This document shows, piece by piece, positions 1-11,245 of a DNA stretch of 64,000 nt. The DNA is taken from positions 18,211,129-18,275,128 of the forward strand of contig OY757916.1 in NCBI GenBank assembly GCA_963585895.1. Direction: 5' to 3'. The notes below the pieces were generated by a model. It worked only from the letters and a program-made list of their open reading frames with translations. It ran no database searches and had not been told where the DNA came from. Origin of the DNA: Sepioteuthis lessoniana. Lineage: Eukaryota; Mollusca; Cephalopoda; Myopsida; Loliginidae. The position numbers were made by a program, and so were the translations under genes. Each line of letters opens with the position of its first letter. Within the stretch, counting starts at the first letter, position 1.

Positions 1-620
1 CACACAGCCAACCGTCCTTAAGGGGCTTTTCCCGGGCTCTAACTCTCATTGGAGGGGCTAGCTTTACCACCTGGCGCCTGAAGCACCCTTTTTTAGGAAA
101 ACATCAACAGGGCCGGAGGCATTTTTGGAGCCGCCAGGTGTGTCTGAGCACCGGCCCTGCACTGACCTATCTTAAAAAAAGCCTTGTGCTGTTCTCGACC
201 GTTTGGTGGGGGGCGCGAGAAATAGTGTAAAATGCTGACTACAGACATACATACACTTTGCTCGTGGCTTGGCAGCACGGATCTGGTTGGGTATGACTTG
301 TCTCTAGCGGTGGTTGCTAGGTTGAGGCTGTCTGACGCAGGTACTGGGGAAACCCAGCAGCCACGTCACGCTGCCCACACTGACATACTCATTGAGCCTC
401 AGGGGGCCGTACCCCCAGGCTCTTGCCTGCCACGGATGAGCTTGGTCTATCGTCAGACGCCCACTTTTAAGAGAATGCCGACGGGGTCCGAAACATTTTT
501 GGAGATGTTGGGCGTGTCTGACCAAAGGCTCTGCGAATTGTACCCAATTAAAAAAGGCATTGTGCCATACTGGCGGGTACGTGGGCTGCACGACAAATAC
601 CGTATTATGCTGACTAAGTT
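1..620. repeat. Diverged tandem duplication, period about 374 bp
   Basis: Landmarks recur at the same spacing: CATTTTTGGAG at 120 and 494, a run of A residues followed by GCCTTGTG or GGCATTGTG, and ATGCTGACT at 232 and 607. The two copies differ by many substitutions and small indels, so the duplication is old, and the left copy may extend off the window. The GC content is higher than in most of the window. Short ORFs on both strands cross the copy boundary and are not conserved between copies, so I do not read it as coding. Family unknown. Confidence 0.6.
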
Positions 621-1103
621 GTTTACAACTACCAGTAGTTTACCTTCTTCAATCTGCTGGCGAGTATTGTATTTTGTTAATTTTATAAATATTTCCATTT
701 CATTTCCAACCACCGTTTTGGTTATTTCTCATTCAGTAACTTTTTCTAGCGTTATAACGCTCTCGTAAATAGTTTTGCACCGATGGATAAAGATTATTTA
801 ATTCATAACATTTTAATTACTTATTGTAAAATTTATATCTTTAAAAAGAAGAATTAAAGAAAAATTTGATTTTCTGGGTTTTCTATGTTTCTTAAGCGTA
901 ACACATCAGATTATAATCCCTATTTTTTATCTCCCCAAACGGTCCCGTGTGTTTTAGGGTTCACTCTCAGATTCATTTTCGTGCAATGACTTCCTATTTC
1001 GTACCCTTATGATGTAAAAGGACCAGAATTTTGTCAGTATGCAGCCACAACCTTCGTTAACTTTGATGAGCTAAAGTAAAAAAAAAAAGTTAAATACAAT
1101 TAA
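621..1103. other. AT-rich stretch, nothing recognised
   Basis: No repeat family, RNA gene or credible reading frame seen. Confidence 0.5.
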
Positions 1104-1107
1104 AAAG

Positions 1108-2254
1108 TGTTACATATTGACCCTTGACCGAGCCGTCAATCAGAGATGCACCATTGTAAATAAGCGGAAGAAGATCATGTGATCTAATTGGAAGTCATCA
1201 TCATCATCATGTCGTGCCGCCAGCACGGATATCCCTAACCTTCTCTCGCCACTTCTCCCTATTATTCATCGCCTCTGGCAGGTCTTCAGGGTTACATCCT
1301 GTGTCCTCATATACCTGTTGTATGTAAGTTCGAGCTGGTCGTCCTGCTTTTGCTTGGCCATATGTGGGGGTCCATAGGAGTACATCACTTATGAGCTCGT
1401 CCTTGCTTTTCCAGCAGTGTCCTACGTATCTGGTTCGTCTAATTTGTATAGTTTTCTTGATGGGAGGCAAGTGGCCGTATAGTTGGTGTCTTGTGGGGTG
1501 TTGTCGCCAGGACTTGTTCAATATTGCTCTCAACATTCTTGTGTAATTTCCGTCTAGTTTCTTCTCCAGCCGTTTAGTTAGCGTCCATGTAGTGCATCCA
1601 TATAGCAGTATCGATACAACCGCTGCCTGGAAGAAACTGCGTTTCATTTTATCGGTCAGGTCTGATTTCTATATGACCGAGAACCTATCGATATCTGTCC
1701 ATGCTTTAGTTAGTCGTGTGTCGATGTCTTCCGAGGTAGGTGAATTTGTCTACTAGTTTCAGAGAGGCTCCTACCACATAATTGGAAGTAAGTGGGCGTT
1801 ATGAAATAATATAAGCAGATGCCCGCGGCAAATGAGTCAGTTGAAACAGCTGGAGGCAGTGACGGCCAGAGTGAGAGCTAGTTTGCGGTCAGTGAGAGCA
1901 CCCCGCTGACGTCTGCTGCCTCCAGTTGGGCAGCCTCCAGTTGCGAGAGTTGGAGTCAGTGCGAGTCGAGTCAAAGCCAGCTCGCAGTCACTGACAGCGC
2001 GCCTGCTGGGGCCAGTGGCCCATACCAGGCTTCCGGTTGAGTAACTCTAGCCGAGAAGCAGAAGTGCTAAGTGGGTCTTGAAGCGTGCTATGGTCAAGAG
2101 AAGAAGTTATGAGTTAATCTAGCAATCTGTCTTGTCTCCCCGCCGTCCGTCTGTCTCACAAACCACAGAAGCTTCACCTCCTTTCGAAAGAATTAAAAGA
2201 CATATATTCTTATAAAGAAGTGTTGTCCTTCATTACTTCATCCGCTATAAAACA
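1108..2254 (+). mobile_element. Solo LTR with an RTE LINE inserted in it
   Basis: The block begins TGTTACATA and ends ATAAAACA (TG...CA), with the 4-bp repeat AAAG on both sides (1104-1107 and 2255-2258), as expected for target-site duplication by an LTR element. A TATA-like AATATAAG lies near 1808 and an ATTAAA poly(A)-like signal near 2195, so the LTR reads on the plus strand. Without the LINE at 1196-1778 and its duplicated site it is about 550 bp. No coding region is attached. Superfamily unknown. Its age is at least that of the LINE inside it. Confidence 0.55.
1196..1778 (-). mobile_element. RTE-like LINE, 5'-truncated 3' end
   Basis: The minus strand encodes the end of a non-LTR reverse transcriptase ORF: SFFQAAVVSILLYGCTTWTL, then ILNKSWRQHP, LYGHLPPI and DELISDVLLWTPTYG, ending at a stop about 10 bp before an (ATG)n tail (CAT repeats at 1196-1208 on plus). 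The tail and protein resemble the RTE/Rex3 group. The 11-bp site TAATTGGAAGT flanks it (1185-1195, 1779-1789), so the insertion boundaries are exact. The copy is 583 bp, of which about 440 bp stays open. It landed inside the solo LTR. Confidence 0.85.
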
Positions 2255-2258
2255 AAAG

Positions 2259-2989
2259 AAATATTATTACTGTTTGTCTGACTTCTTTTGTTTCATCTTC
2301 ATCTTATATTAGAAGTTACAAGTTAAAAGTTTAAAATATATTAGACATGAATCCTATATTTTTAGTTTTTCCTTATTTCGATATTTCCTTTGTTTCTTAA
2401 GCGTTCACAACATCATATTCAATATATACACGCAAAATAATAGTATTCTTATTATATTACATCTAGCGAATTTTTCCCACCAGACTTCGACGTTGCCTTT
2501 CACTGGATTTCAAGTGACTGAGAGTGTGTGTATGAAGGATTGGTTAGGTTCATTTTGGTATAGGTTTGAATCTTTCTATGAATTTTTTTCTTTTATTTGG
2601 AGTTGTGAGTAGTCCTCAGTTTGGTATATCGGCAATATTTTAAATATTTCATTACTGTTTTCGTGAAGGAATTTTGCAAAAGCGATTTCCGTTTTCTTGT
2701 AATTTAATATTACTTTTATAAAAGGAAACTCTGTTTTATAGAGCCTGAAAGGATCATACGATTATGTAGACTATGTTTTTTGAATTGCGGCTAAGCTTTT
2801 TAAAATTCAGAATGCTGTCTTTGGATTTTCAAAAGTGGAGAACTTTGCTTCTATGATTCTATTGCATACTCCACATATTTTATTCTTGCATTTTGAGACT
2901 CCATGCGAATATGTTTATAAGAGTTAAGTCTGTGTGTCTGTATGTTTGTGTTTGTATCCATGGATTCAAATATATATTCATGTCAACCC
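2259..2989. other. AT-rich stretch, nothing recognised
   Basis: No family, RNA gene or convincing exon seen. Confidence 0.45.
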
Positions 2990-3685
2990 GTCTAGTGTTA
3001 TTGCATGCCTAGGTGTTAGGGCATCGCGTATATTTAGATATTTACATTTTTTGAATAGTTGTTTCTTAAGTGCTATCTTTTTTGTTCGCTCAGTCATATG
3101 ATATCAAATATTCCTACCATATACAAATAATGTGTACATAGTTGTACGGTTTCAAATATTCCTGTCCAATACAAATAATCTATATATAATCAGGTGGTTT
3201 CTAGTAACTATTTCTATTTAATGATAAACATCTGTTTGTAAGCGTTCATATGATTTTAATCAATAATAATAATAATAATAGAAAGTGACGGTGATACCAC
3301 TTGCAATTGGCGCACTCGGTAAAGTCATCAACGATTGGTACTGGGAGTGGAGGACTTGAAAATCAGAGGACGAGAAGAGACCATCCAAACTACAGCATTG
3401 TTGAGATCTATCATTATACTAAGTAGAGTCCTAGAGACTTGAGGGGACTTGCTGTCACTCAGAGTCGAGTGAAAAACCATCTGCTTACGCAAGTGTGAAA
3501 AACTCTTAAATGAGTAAAATAATGCCAATTAAACAATTATATCTTCAGTAATACAAAAACATTGCCCATCATTATGTGGTATCAAGTATTCCTGTCCAAT
3601 ACAAATCATTTTAAACAGGTCTATGTGCTATTTCATGCCAAATGGTTAGGGAATCACGTTCATTGTACGTTCATATAAACATCTT
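2990..3685. repeat. Degenerate tail-type minisatellite interrupted by LINE-R
   Basis: Loose repeats of the form TCAAATATTCCT, then CAATACAAATAAT, then a TATA/ACA-rich spacer about every 60-65 bp. The same type of unit occurs at 42955-43255, 43936-44110, 46380-46500 and 55000-55900 and resembles the tail of element D. A LINE-R 3' fragment (3283-3525) sits in the middle. Confidence 0.45.
3283..3525 (+). mobile_element. LINE-R 3' end fragment
   Basis: Translates to a decayed form of KVTVIPIVIGALG followed by QTTALLRSARILRRVLET, the C-terminal end of the LINE-R ORF, then the short 3' UTR (CTTGCTGTCACTCAGA, GTGTGAAAAACTCT). It starts directly after an (AAT)n tract at 3262-3281, the same tract that ends other copies, as if a 5'-truncated copy had joined a previous tail. 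Several stops are present. Confidence 0.7.
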
Positions 3686-3709
3686 TTGTTTAGTTGCTTC
3701 AGATTTGTT

Positions 3710-3906
3710 GTGTTGCTGTTGGTATTGTTGTTGCTGCTATTGTTGCTGTTGTTGTTATTTCTGTTCTTGTCATTACTGTTGTTGTTGTTGATGTTCTTGT
3801 CATTGCTGTTGTTGTTGTTGTTGCTGTTGCTGCTTTTGTCGTTGCTGTTGCTGATTTTGTTGTGGCTGTTGCTGTTGCTGTGGTTGCTGGTGTTGTTGTT
3901 GCTATA

Positions 3907-3937
<31 letters not shown>

Positions 3938-4215
3938 CTGTTCTTGTCATTCCTGTTATTGTTGCTGTTACTGCTTATGTTGTTGTTGCTGGCGTTGTTG
4001 TTATTGTTGCTGCTGTTGTTGTTGCTTCTGCTGTTCTTGTCGTTGCTGCTGCAGTTGTTGCTGTTGTTGTTGTGGCTATTGTTGTGGCTGCTGTTATGGT
4101 TGCTGCTATTGTTGTAGCTGTTGTTGTTCTTGTCTTCCAGTGGTTGTTGTTGTTGCTGCTGCTGTTGTTTTTGTTGTAGTTGTTATTGTTGTTGCTGTTG
4201 TTGTTGTCGTTGCAC
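3710..4215. repeat. Imperfect GTT/GCT trinucleotide repeat, about 500 bp
   Basis: An almost uninterrupted run of TTG, GTT and GCT triplets with rare variants. Because it is a 3-nt repeat, several frames stay open and give poly-V/A, poly-L or poly-T/A conceptual proteins. No start context, splice sites or flanking coding sequence supports translation, so I call it an interrupted microsatellite. Confidence 0.85.
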
Positions 4216-4249
4216 CTTGTCCTTTCGAATATTAATGATTTTTAAACAC

Positions 4250-4740
4250 ATCTGTTTGACCAATAGTTAGGATTCTAACGAGTACTGCCACTCCGAGTCG
4301 AAGTCCTTCTCGTAGTAATGAAAATAAACGGGTACCTCATACTCCTCAGTGGAGGTGCCCGTGGTGTAGTCGTTATCGTCGTAGGAAATGAACACGGCGA
4401 CACGAGTTCAAATCCTGGACGAGACTGATTGCATTTCACATAGCACTAATACCCTTGGGAAAGGTATGAATCCAATTATTCTCCCTCCAGCTATGGGTAA
4501 ATAGTAGGACAGACTAGGTTCTTCAGCCTTGGTTAGGCAACTAGCCTAGGAGAAGGAAAACTCTGAATTCAAACCTGTTAAACTCCGCTTAAAAATTGAC
4601 CATGTGTCATATCCTGCCCGAGCGGAGGGGTTGGTAAATAGTACCTCATACTCCTCAGAGAATCGGCTCTAGAGCCTCACCACCAGACGCAATTTAGTCC
4701 CATACTTTGATGACCACTTTTTATTTTTTGGGAATAACCC
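4250..4740 (-). repeat. Element D core, old copy split by SINE A
   Basis: TGCCACTCCGAGTCGAAGT before the SINE and GGCTCTAGAGCCTCACCACC after it match the minus strand of the D core seen at 33701-33915. The SINE target site GTACCTCATACTCCTCAG is itself D sequence, so D was there first. Confidence 0.6.
4350..4640 (+). mobile_element. SINE A, full length, with 18-bp TSD
   Basis: tRNA-derived SINE. Box A-like TGGTGTAGTCG and box B-like GAGTTCAAATCC lie in the first 75 bp. Next comes a central block (ACCCTTGGGAAAGGTATGA ... CCAGCTATGGGTAAATAG), then a body with GAGAAGGAAAACTCTGAATT, and the end CGGAGGGGTTGGTAAATA. The 18-bp target site GTACCTCATACTCCTCAG flanks it at 4332-4349 and 4641-4658. About 290 bp. 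SINEs encode no protein and depend on a partner LINE. The 3' end GGTTGGTAAATA differs from the SINE B and D tail. Confidence 0.9.
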
Positions 4741-5320
4741 TCTTCAGTGTTTACAGACAGCGTATTCTAAGCCTCGCCAATAAGGTTACTAATAAGTGTT
4801 CGAATCTAGGTAAAGGTAGTCTCTCGACTGCTCTTTCTGAAGGTGATCAAGAACATTCCACTAGAGATAATGGTGCAATGCAGGATCTGCCTATCCTGTT
4901 TTCAATCGAATTTAATTAGCATTGTGCTTTAGTAAGTTCTATGAGAGAAATTTCTTAGATGTACTCGCACACGTTACAGTAGTTGCAATTTTCTTATAAT
5001 CTGCAGTTGATATCGACTAAATGGGTAACTTCTCCGTTAATACAACTTTCCAGTGATCATCAGGCGACTCAATGTCTGACTGCTTTGTCAGATTCAATTA
5101 TACTTCTATGTGCTTATTTGATACAATCGGAATTTTGTCGAATGTTTTGATATGAAGTCAGAAACAATCAACTTATATCGACTTTATATCGATCGAACGG
5201 TCGAATCGTTCTGGAGGTCGTTCCTTGAAATAATATAAGTAGTTGGTTTGGGAGCGGAATATCAAACATTGCTGAGTTATTTAATGCCGAGATCATTCTT
5301 TTTGCAAGCAACTTTATGCT
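4741..5320. other. No feature recognised
   Basis: AT-rich. Short ORFs on both strands show no family signature. Confidence 0.45.
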
Positions 5321-5324
5321 TTCA

Positions 5325-5575
5325 AGTAAAGTGATGTGATACCAATTGTAATTGATGCACTTGGTATAGTCACCAAAGAATAGGTAAAGGGACTGAAGGA
5401 CTTGGAAATAAGAGGACAAGAAGAGACCATCAAAATGAAAGCATTGTTGAGATCGGCCAGAATACTGAGAAGAGTCCTGGAGACTTGAGGTGACTCACTG
5501 TCATTCAGACTCGGGTGAAAAACCATCAGCTATCGGTGGTGTAAAAAAACTCTCAAAAGAATAAATTAATAATAT
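5325..5575 (+). mobile_element. LINE-R 3' end fragment
   Basis: Begins within the codons for VIPIVI.ALG, runs through LLRSARILRRVLET to the stop and the 3' UTR, and ends in an A-rich, AAT-containing tail. Similar to 3283-3525 but with separate changes. Confidence 0.75.
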
Positions 5576-5640
5576 TACAACTGCTACTACTACAACTACT
5601 ACTACTACTAATAATAATAATAATAATAATGATGGTGATG
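5576..5640. repeat. ACT/AAT/GAT microsatellite
   Basis: Runs of ACT, AAT and then GAT triplets directly after the LINE-R tail, probably grown from that tail. Confidence 0.8.
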
Positions 5641-6077
5641 GTGAGTCAAAGGTTTTGCAATATTTTGATAATGTCCAGCACAATTCAGCAACTCTGGATG
5701 CTTTTGTTGATATCGTAAATGTGACGAACTACACTGGACTACGAAATGACAAACTTGCATGATACTCTACGATTACTATTCACAAGATTAATTAAAACAA
5801 AAAAAAGTACAACAAAAGACCATTTGAATACATAGACATGGAAAACGAACAAAATTCTTTAAACACAACAAAATATTTCAAGACAACCAAAAACATCTTT
5901 CTTGAAATGGGTATTCATATATTAAAAAAAAACAAGGTGGGTTGAAAATGTAAAAGACTAATAAAATAACGAATCCCAAATATACGAAGATATTACGATA
6001 GAATACATTATAAATACACTTAAACGCACACTAAAATGGAAGTAAATAAGAACAGGCAAACCTTTGGCTCCGCCAAC
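5641..6077. other. No feature recognised
   Basis: A-rich sequence without an identified repeat or ORF. Confidence 0.45.
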
Positions 6078-6079
6078 TA

Positions 6080-6843
<764 letters not shown>

Positions 6844-6845
6844 TA

Positions 6846-7154
6846 TATCCACTTTTGACAACATTCCTAAAATACACAATGGAAAAGTGGACTACTAACC
6901 TCATAAAAAAAGGCATGATTAATATTACTACTATTACCACCACTACTGCTAATACTACTAATGATTATAATAATGACTGATAATGTACCCTACGAATGGA
7001 TTATAAATTTTCTAAATATTTTAAATATAGCTCCAGTTATAACAATATTCCTAAAATACACAATAGGAAAGTGGCATACAGACCTCATATTAACGGCATG
7101 GTTACGACTAATACGATTACTACAACAACAACAACTACAACTACTACTACAAAC

Positions 7155-7193
<39 letters not shown>

Positions 7194-7270
7194 TGAGACT
7201 GTATCCTACAAATGGATTTTTAAAGTTCTAAACATTTTAAAGATATCTCCAGTAATAATGACATTACTAA

Positions 7271-7275
<5 letters not shown>
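6846..7275 (+). mobile_element. LINE-R reverse transcriptase fragments with microsatellites between
   Basis: Three short pieces of the same RT region: 6846-6925 (LTTFLKYTMEKWTTNLI), 6975-7115 (NVPYEWIINFLNILNIAPV then FLKYTIGKWHTDLILTAW) and 7195-7275 (SYKWIFKVLNILKISPVI). They resemble the stretch before the QGDSLSP motif in non-LTR RTs. ACT/ACC and AAC/ACT/AAT microsatellites separate them. Three overlapping fragments of one domain side by side point to tandem duplication or repeated truncated insertion rather than one copy. Confidence 0.7.

Positions 7276-7318
<43 letters not shown>
7273..7318. repeat. (AAT)n microsatellite
   Basis: About 15 AAT units between an RT fragment and the C-terminal LINE-R piece. 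A similar tract lies at 7157-7192. Confidence 0.95.
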
Positions 7319-8100
7319 CATCTCACACCAGAAAACCTGGACCTGGCTAAGAAAAGGAAACCTTAAGAGAGAAACGGAATCCCTCCTAATAGCAGCACAG
7401 GACAACGCCATAAGAACGAATCATATCAAAGCGAGAATAGATAAGACGCAACAAAACAGTAAATGTTGGTTATGCGGTGATAAGACAAAACGATCAATCA
7501 CATAATAAGCGAATGCAGCAAATTAGCACAGAAGGAGTACAAGGCGAGACACGACTAGGTCGGCAAGGTAATCCACTGGGAAATGTACAGGAAATTTCAA
7601 TTCGACCATACAAACAAATGGTATATGCACAACACGGCACCTGTCCTAGAAAATGACTCGCATAAACTCCTATGGGACTTTAACATACAAACAGATCACC
7701 TAGTCCCGGCCAGAAGACCAGACCTCATAATAATCAACAAAAGAAAGAGAATCTGCAAAATTGTTGACTTTGCAGTCCCGGCGGACCACCGAATAAATCT
7801 GAAGGAAAGTGAAAAGAAGGATAAGTACCTCGACCTTGCTAGAGAATTGAAAAAACTGTGGAACATGAAAGTGACGGTTGTGCCAATTGTGATTGGTGCA
7901 TTAGGCACAATAACTAAAGGATTATTAAACTTGGAAGTTGGCAGACGGGTGGAGACTATCCAAACGACAGCATTGCTGAGGACGGTCAGAATACTGAGAC
8001 GAGTCCTGGAGACTTGAGGAGACTTGCTGTCACTCAAACTCCAGTGAAAAACCATCAGCTAATATTGATGTGAAAAACTCTAGCGGAGTAAATAATAATA
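7319..8100 (+). mobile_element. LINE-R C-terminal region with CCHC and PD..D domain, best copy
   Basis: Reads TWTWLRKGNLKRETESLLIA, then a zinc knuckle CWLCGD ... HIISEC (C-x2-C ... H-x4-C, crossing a frameshift), EYKARHDW, YRKFQFDHTNKWYMHNTAPV, LLWDFNIQTDHL, ARRPDLIIINKRKRICKIVD (PD then D, a restriction-like endonuclease pattern), LDLARELKKLWNMKVTVVPI, then QTTALLRTVRILRRVLET and stop. The last 144 residues are open (7583-8017). A CCHC followed by PD..D after the RT is known from R2/R4-type LINEs. I recognise the organisation but cannot assign the clade. The 3' UTR ends in AAT repeats. Confidence 0.75.
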
Positions 8101-8735
8101 ATAATCATAATCGTACGGATGGAGACTATCCAAACGACAGCATTGCTGAGGATGGCCCTAATACTGAGACGAGTCCTGGAGACTTGAGGAGACTTGCTGT
8201 CACTTAAACTCCAGTGAAAAACCATCAGCTAACACTGATGTGAAAAACTCTAAAGGAGTAAATAATAATAATAACTAGGTAGGCAAGGTGATCCGCTTGT
8301 ACAAGAAATTTAAATTTGACCATATGAATAAATGGTAAATGCATAATCCAGCATCTGTCCTAGAAAATAACACATATAAACTCTTGTTTGACTTTGACAT
8401 ACACACGGATCACCTAATCTTGGTCTAATAAAATTAACAAAAAAAAGAGAACTTGCAAAATTGTCGACTTTACTGTCCTGGCTGACCACAGAATAAAACT
8501 GAAAGAAAATGAAAAGAAGTATAAATACCTCGACCTTGCTAGGGAATTGAAAAAACTATGGAAAATGAAGGTGACAATTATACCAATAGTAATTGGTGCT
8601 TTTGGTACAGTAACTAACGGATTATTAAAGGCGCTAGAGCACTTGAAGTTGGAGGACGAGTGTAGACCATCCAAACTACAGCATTATTGAAAATAGCCAG
8701 AATACTGAGAAGAGTCCTGGAGACTTGAGGAATAT
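8101..8735 (+). mobile_element. Two further LINE-R 3' fragments in tandem
   Basis: 8112-8272 repeats the last ~150 bp of the preceding copy almost exactly (ACGGATGGAGACTATCCAAA ... GGAGTAAATAATAATAATAA). 8273-8735 starts again at the codons for a decayed form of GRQGDPLVQEI and runs through the C terminus to ARILRRVLET. AAT tracts mark each join. Many stops. Confidence 0.75.
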
Positions 8736-8740
8736 TGTAG

Positions 8741-9440
8741 ATTATTTGATACCACATCATCTTTATACATCTATATTAAATATATAGGATTTGGTTTGGT
8801 TTGGTTTTATGGCATATCAACTATTGTAGATTATTTGATGCCAAATCATCTTTATACATATATATTAAATATATAGGATTTGGTTTGGTTTGGTTTTATA
8901 GCATATCAACCATTGTTAGTTTTTAATGCCAAATCCTGTTTTTATTTTTATATTTGATATATAATTTCTAAAAACGCTTTGTAGACACACTATTAAAGGA
9001 TGAAACAGTTCTATTTCTTGCAATTCGATTTAACATGAGTCAACAAAGATAAATGGTTCCAAGTATTACTAAAATTCAATTAAACATCAGTCATTTGCTT
9101 ACACACTGTTAAATGATAAACTAGTTCTATTTCAAACAATTCAATTTAGCATGAGTCATTTGTTTGCACTCAGATTAAATGACAAACAGTTCTACTTGAC
9201 GTATAGATAGGACCCTATCAGGTTCTACCACTCCAAGCTAGAATGGACCTGGGAACGATGTCAAAGAAGGGGTAATCCACATTCCACAAAGCTCCAGCAT
9301 TTCTGGAGCTTCACCATCACCATTTGTGTCATATCTCGGACACTCGTTGGGGGAGTCTTACCTTTATGCTGAGATGTAGTCTGTGTATTCTAAAACCCCG
9401 GGCGCCAGGGCTGAGATATAGTAGTTAAGGATTATTAAAG
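8741..9440 (-). repeat. Element D with tripled hairpin tail
   Basis: On plus, three tail units about 89 bp apart (GGATTTGGTTTGG at 8787 and 8876) each carry the TTATGGCATATCAAC...ATGCCAAATC tail. A minisatellite-like middle follows (GCAATTCGATTTAACATGAG, AAACAATTCAATTTAGCATG), then the core (ATAGGACCCTATC, TCCAGCATTTCTGGAGC, GTTGGGGGAGTCTTACC). Confidence 0.75.
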
Positions 9441-9627
9441 AAAAGCATACCTTCTAATTGATTTCTCAGTTGCAACAAATTATAACATATTAATCAAAGA
9501 GTATAATAAAATAATCCAATAAAAAGTTATATAAACAATAAAAATATGTGGCACTTTAAAACTACTATTGTGCAAGCAATAGTTGGAGCCTTGAGGATAA
9601 TCTAGAAAGGGACAGATAAACGCATTA

Positions 9628-9922
9628 TTTAGGAAGTGCCTTTGGTGTAATGGTTATCGTCGTAGGAAATGGACTCGACGACACGAGTTCAAATCCTGGA
9701 CGAGACTGATTGCATTTCACATAGCACTAATACCCTTGGGAAAGATATGAATCCAATTATTCTCCCTCCAGCTATGGATAAATAGTAGGACAGACTGAAT
9801 TCTTCAGCCTTGGTGAGGCAACTAGTCTAGGAGAAGGAATACTCTGAATTCAAACCTGTTTAACTTCACTTAAAAATTGACCTTGTGTCATATCCTGCCC
9901 GTGTGGAGGGGTTGGTAAATAT
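9628..9922 (+). mobile_element. SINE A in segmental duplication copy 1
   Basis: Box A-like TTGGTGTAATGG, box B-like GAGTTCAAATCC, end GGGGTTGGTAAATAT. TSD GATAAACGCATTA at 9615-9627 and 9923-9935. The same insertion is in the other duplicate, so it predates the duplication. Confidence 0.9.
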
Positions 9923-10034
9923 GATAAACGCATTAATCTAACAGTCTCAGCCAATACAAAATACAAACAAATGCAACTTACGGATCTGCTCATATTTTTT
10001 GGAGAGTACGATCAATGCATGAATACGCATAGAA

Positions 10035-10397
10035 AAAAAGACGAAACGATTAATCACATAATAAGCGAATGCAGCAAATTAACACAGAAAGAGTATAAAA
10101 CTAGTCACGACTGGCTGAGCAAGGTGAACCAGAGGGAAATATGTTAGAAATTGAAGTTTGACTATGCGAACAAATGATACATGAACAACCTAACATCTAC
10201 TCTGGAGAATGAGACACAGAAATTCCTCTGGGATTCTGAGATACAAACGGATCACATTATCTCGGCCAGACGACCAGACCTTATAATAATCAACAAATAA
10301 AAAAGAGAACTCCCAAAGAGTAATAATAATAATAATAATAACATTCTTAAAGTACACCATCGAAAGTAGACATACCACAGATTATTCCATGAAAAAG
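10035..10397 (+). mobile_element. LINE-R fragments: C-terminal piece, then RT piece
   Basis: 10035-10320 encodes ETINHIISECSKLTQKEYK then LLWDSEIQTDHI-type and ARRPDLIIINK sequence with stops. After an AAT tract, 10341-10397 encodes TFLKYTIE, part of the RT. The order is C-terminal before RT, so these are two separate fragments joined at an AAT tract. Confidence 0.65.
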
Positions 10398-10399
10398 CT

Positions 10400-10620
10400 A
10401 TGTTTTGTTTGGTTTCTTTGTTTAATGGCACATCAACCTTTGTTGGCTATTCAATGCCATTCTCCTCGTAGTGGTAATATTTAACCCATATCTGGGAGGA
10501 TAAGGGGGTCCATACCTTTCCCAAGGGTATTTGCTCGAAAGTGAACATAATAGGGCGACTGGAGTACGAACTCACTAACGACGATTCCGCAATCCATCGC
10601 TTTAACTATTACACCACAAG
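10400..10620 (-). mobile_element. SINE B
   Basis: On plus it runs from the tail (TTTAATGGCACATCAACC) through CCCATATCTGGGAGGATAAG and CCTTTCCCAAGGGTATTTG to the tRNA-like head (ATCGCTTTAACTATTACACC). Diverged from the 42296 copy. Confidence 0.8.
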
Positions 10621-11164
10621 TAATTAATGAAGCGTATTGTATCAATTGTTCTATAAAAAAGGACAAATTTCTACTGAAGAATAAGCTTCATATTTAGGAA
10701 AGAGTTGAATGCAAAAAATAAATTTACGGCAATTAACGCACTGGCAATAACGGTAATAATATACACTTTTAATAAAATAAACTAGGCGTTAACTAACCCT
10801 AACCCTAACCCTCAATAAAGAATTTTTTCTTACATCAGTCTTTCATTTCCCAAAAGACTGTCAGTATGACCTTCTTTACCGACCATTTGACATGGAACGT
10901 TATTTTATCAGAGAGTCGGTGTGTTTCTACTCCATGGAGTGTCTTTTTGACTCAGGTTCGTCGAAGTAAACTCATGTTTAGTCCAGTTGTAAAGTTTTTT
11001 TTGAATAAAATTGTCTTCTCCGTGAACATCACACATTCTTCTCTAAATTTCACACTGTTTGCACTCCTCAACCACCCTGGAACACTGTTTTATTTATTGC
11101 TATTTTGAATAGCCTCAAAACAAATATATTTTGAGATTACAACTATAACTAATAATAATGATGA
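10621..11164. other. No gene seen; contains a short telomere-like motif
   Basis: TAACCCTAACCCTAACCCT lies near 10795, about three CCCTAA units. The rest is AT-rich with no recognised element. Confidence 0.5.
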
Positions 11165-11245
11165 TAACACCAACAGTAACATTCCTAAAATACAGCACGG
11201 AAAGAAATCATACCTTAGATTATTCCATGAAAAAGTTATGGTAAA
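11165..11245 (+). mobile_element. LINE-R RT fragment
   Basis: TFLKYSTERNHT-type translation and the run AGATTATTCCATGAAAAAG match 10341-10397. Confidence 0.5.

Larger units (their letters stand above)
8741..10034. repeat. Segmental duplication, copy 1
   Basis: Matches 12717-14055 in the same orientation at high identity, over a D element, a single-copy spacer and a SINE A at the same site. Breakpoints are approximate. Both copies lie next to LINE-R sequence. Confidence 0.85.

Noticed and set aside
232-768. 178-codon ORF
   Set aside because: Crosses the boundary of a diverged tandem repeat and has no recognisable domain.
3686-4179. Poly-leucine and poly-valine ORFs
   Set aside because: They are translations of a trinucleotide microsatellite; no flanking coding context.
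10793-10813. Chromosome end or telomere array
   Set aside because: Only about three CCCTAA units within ordinary sequence.
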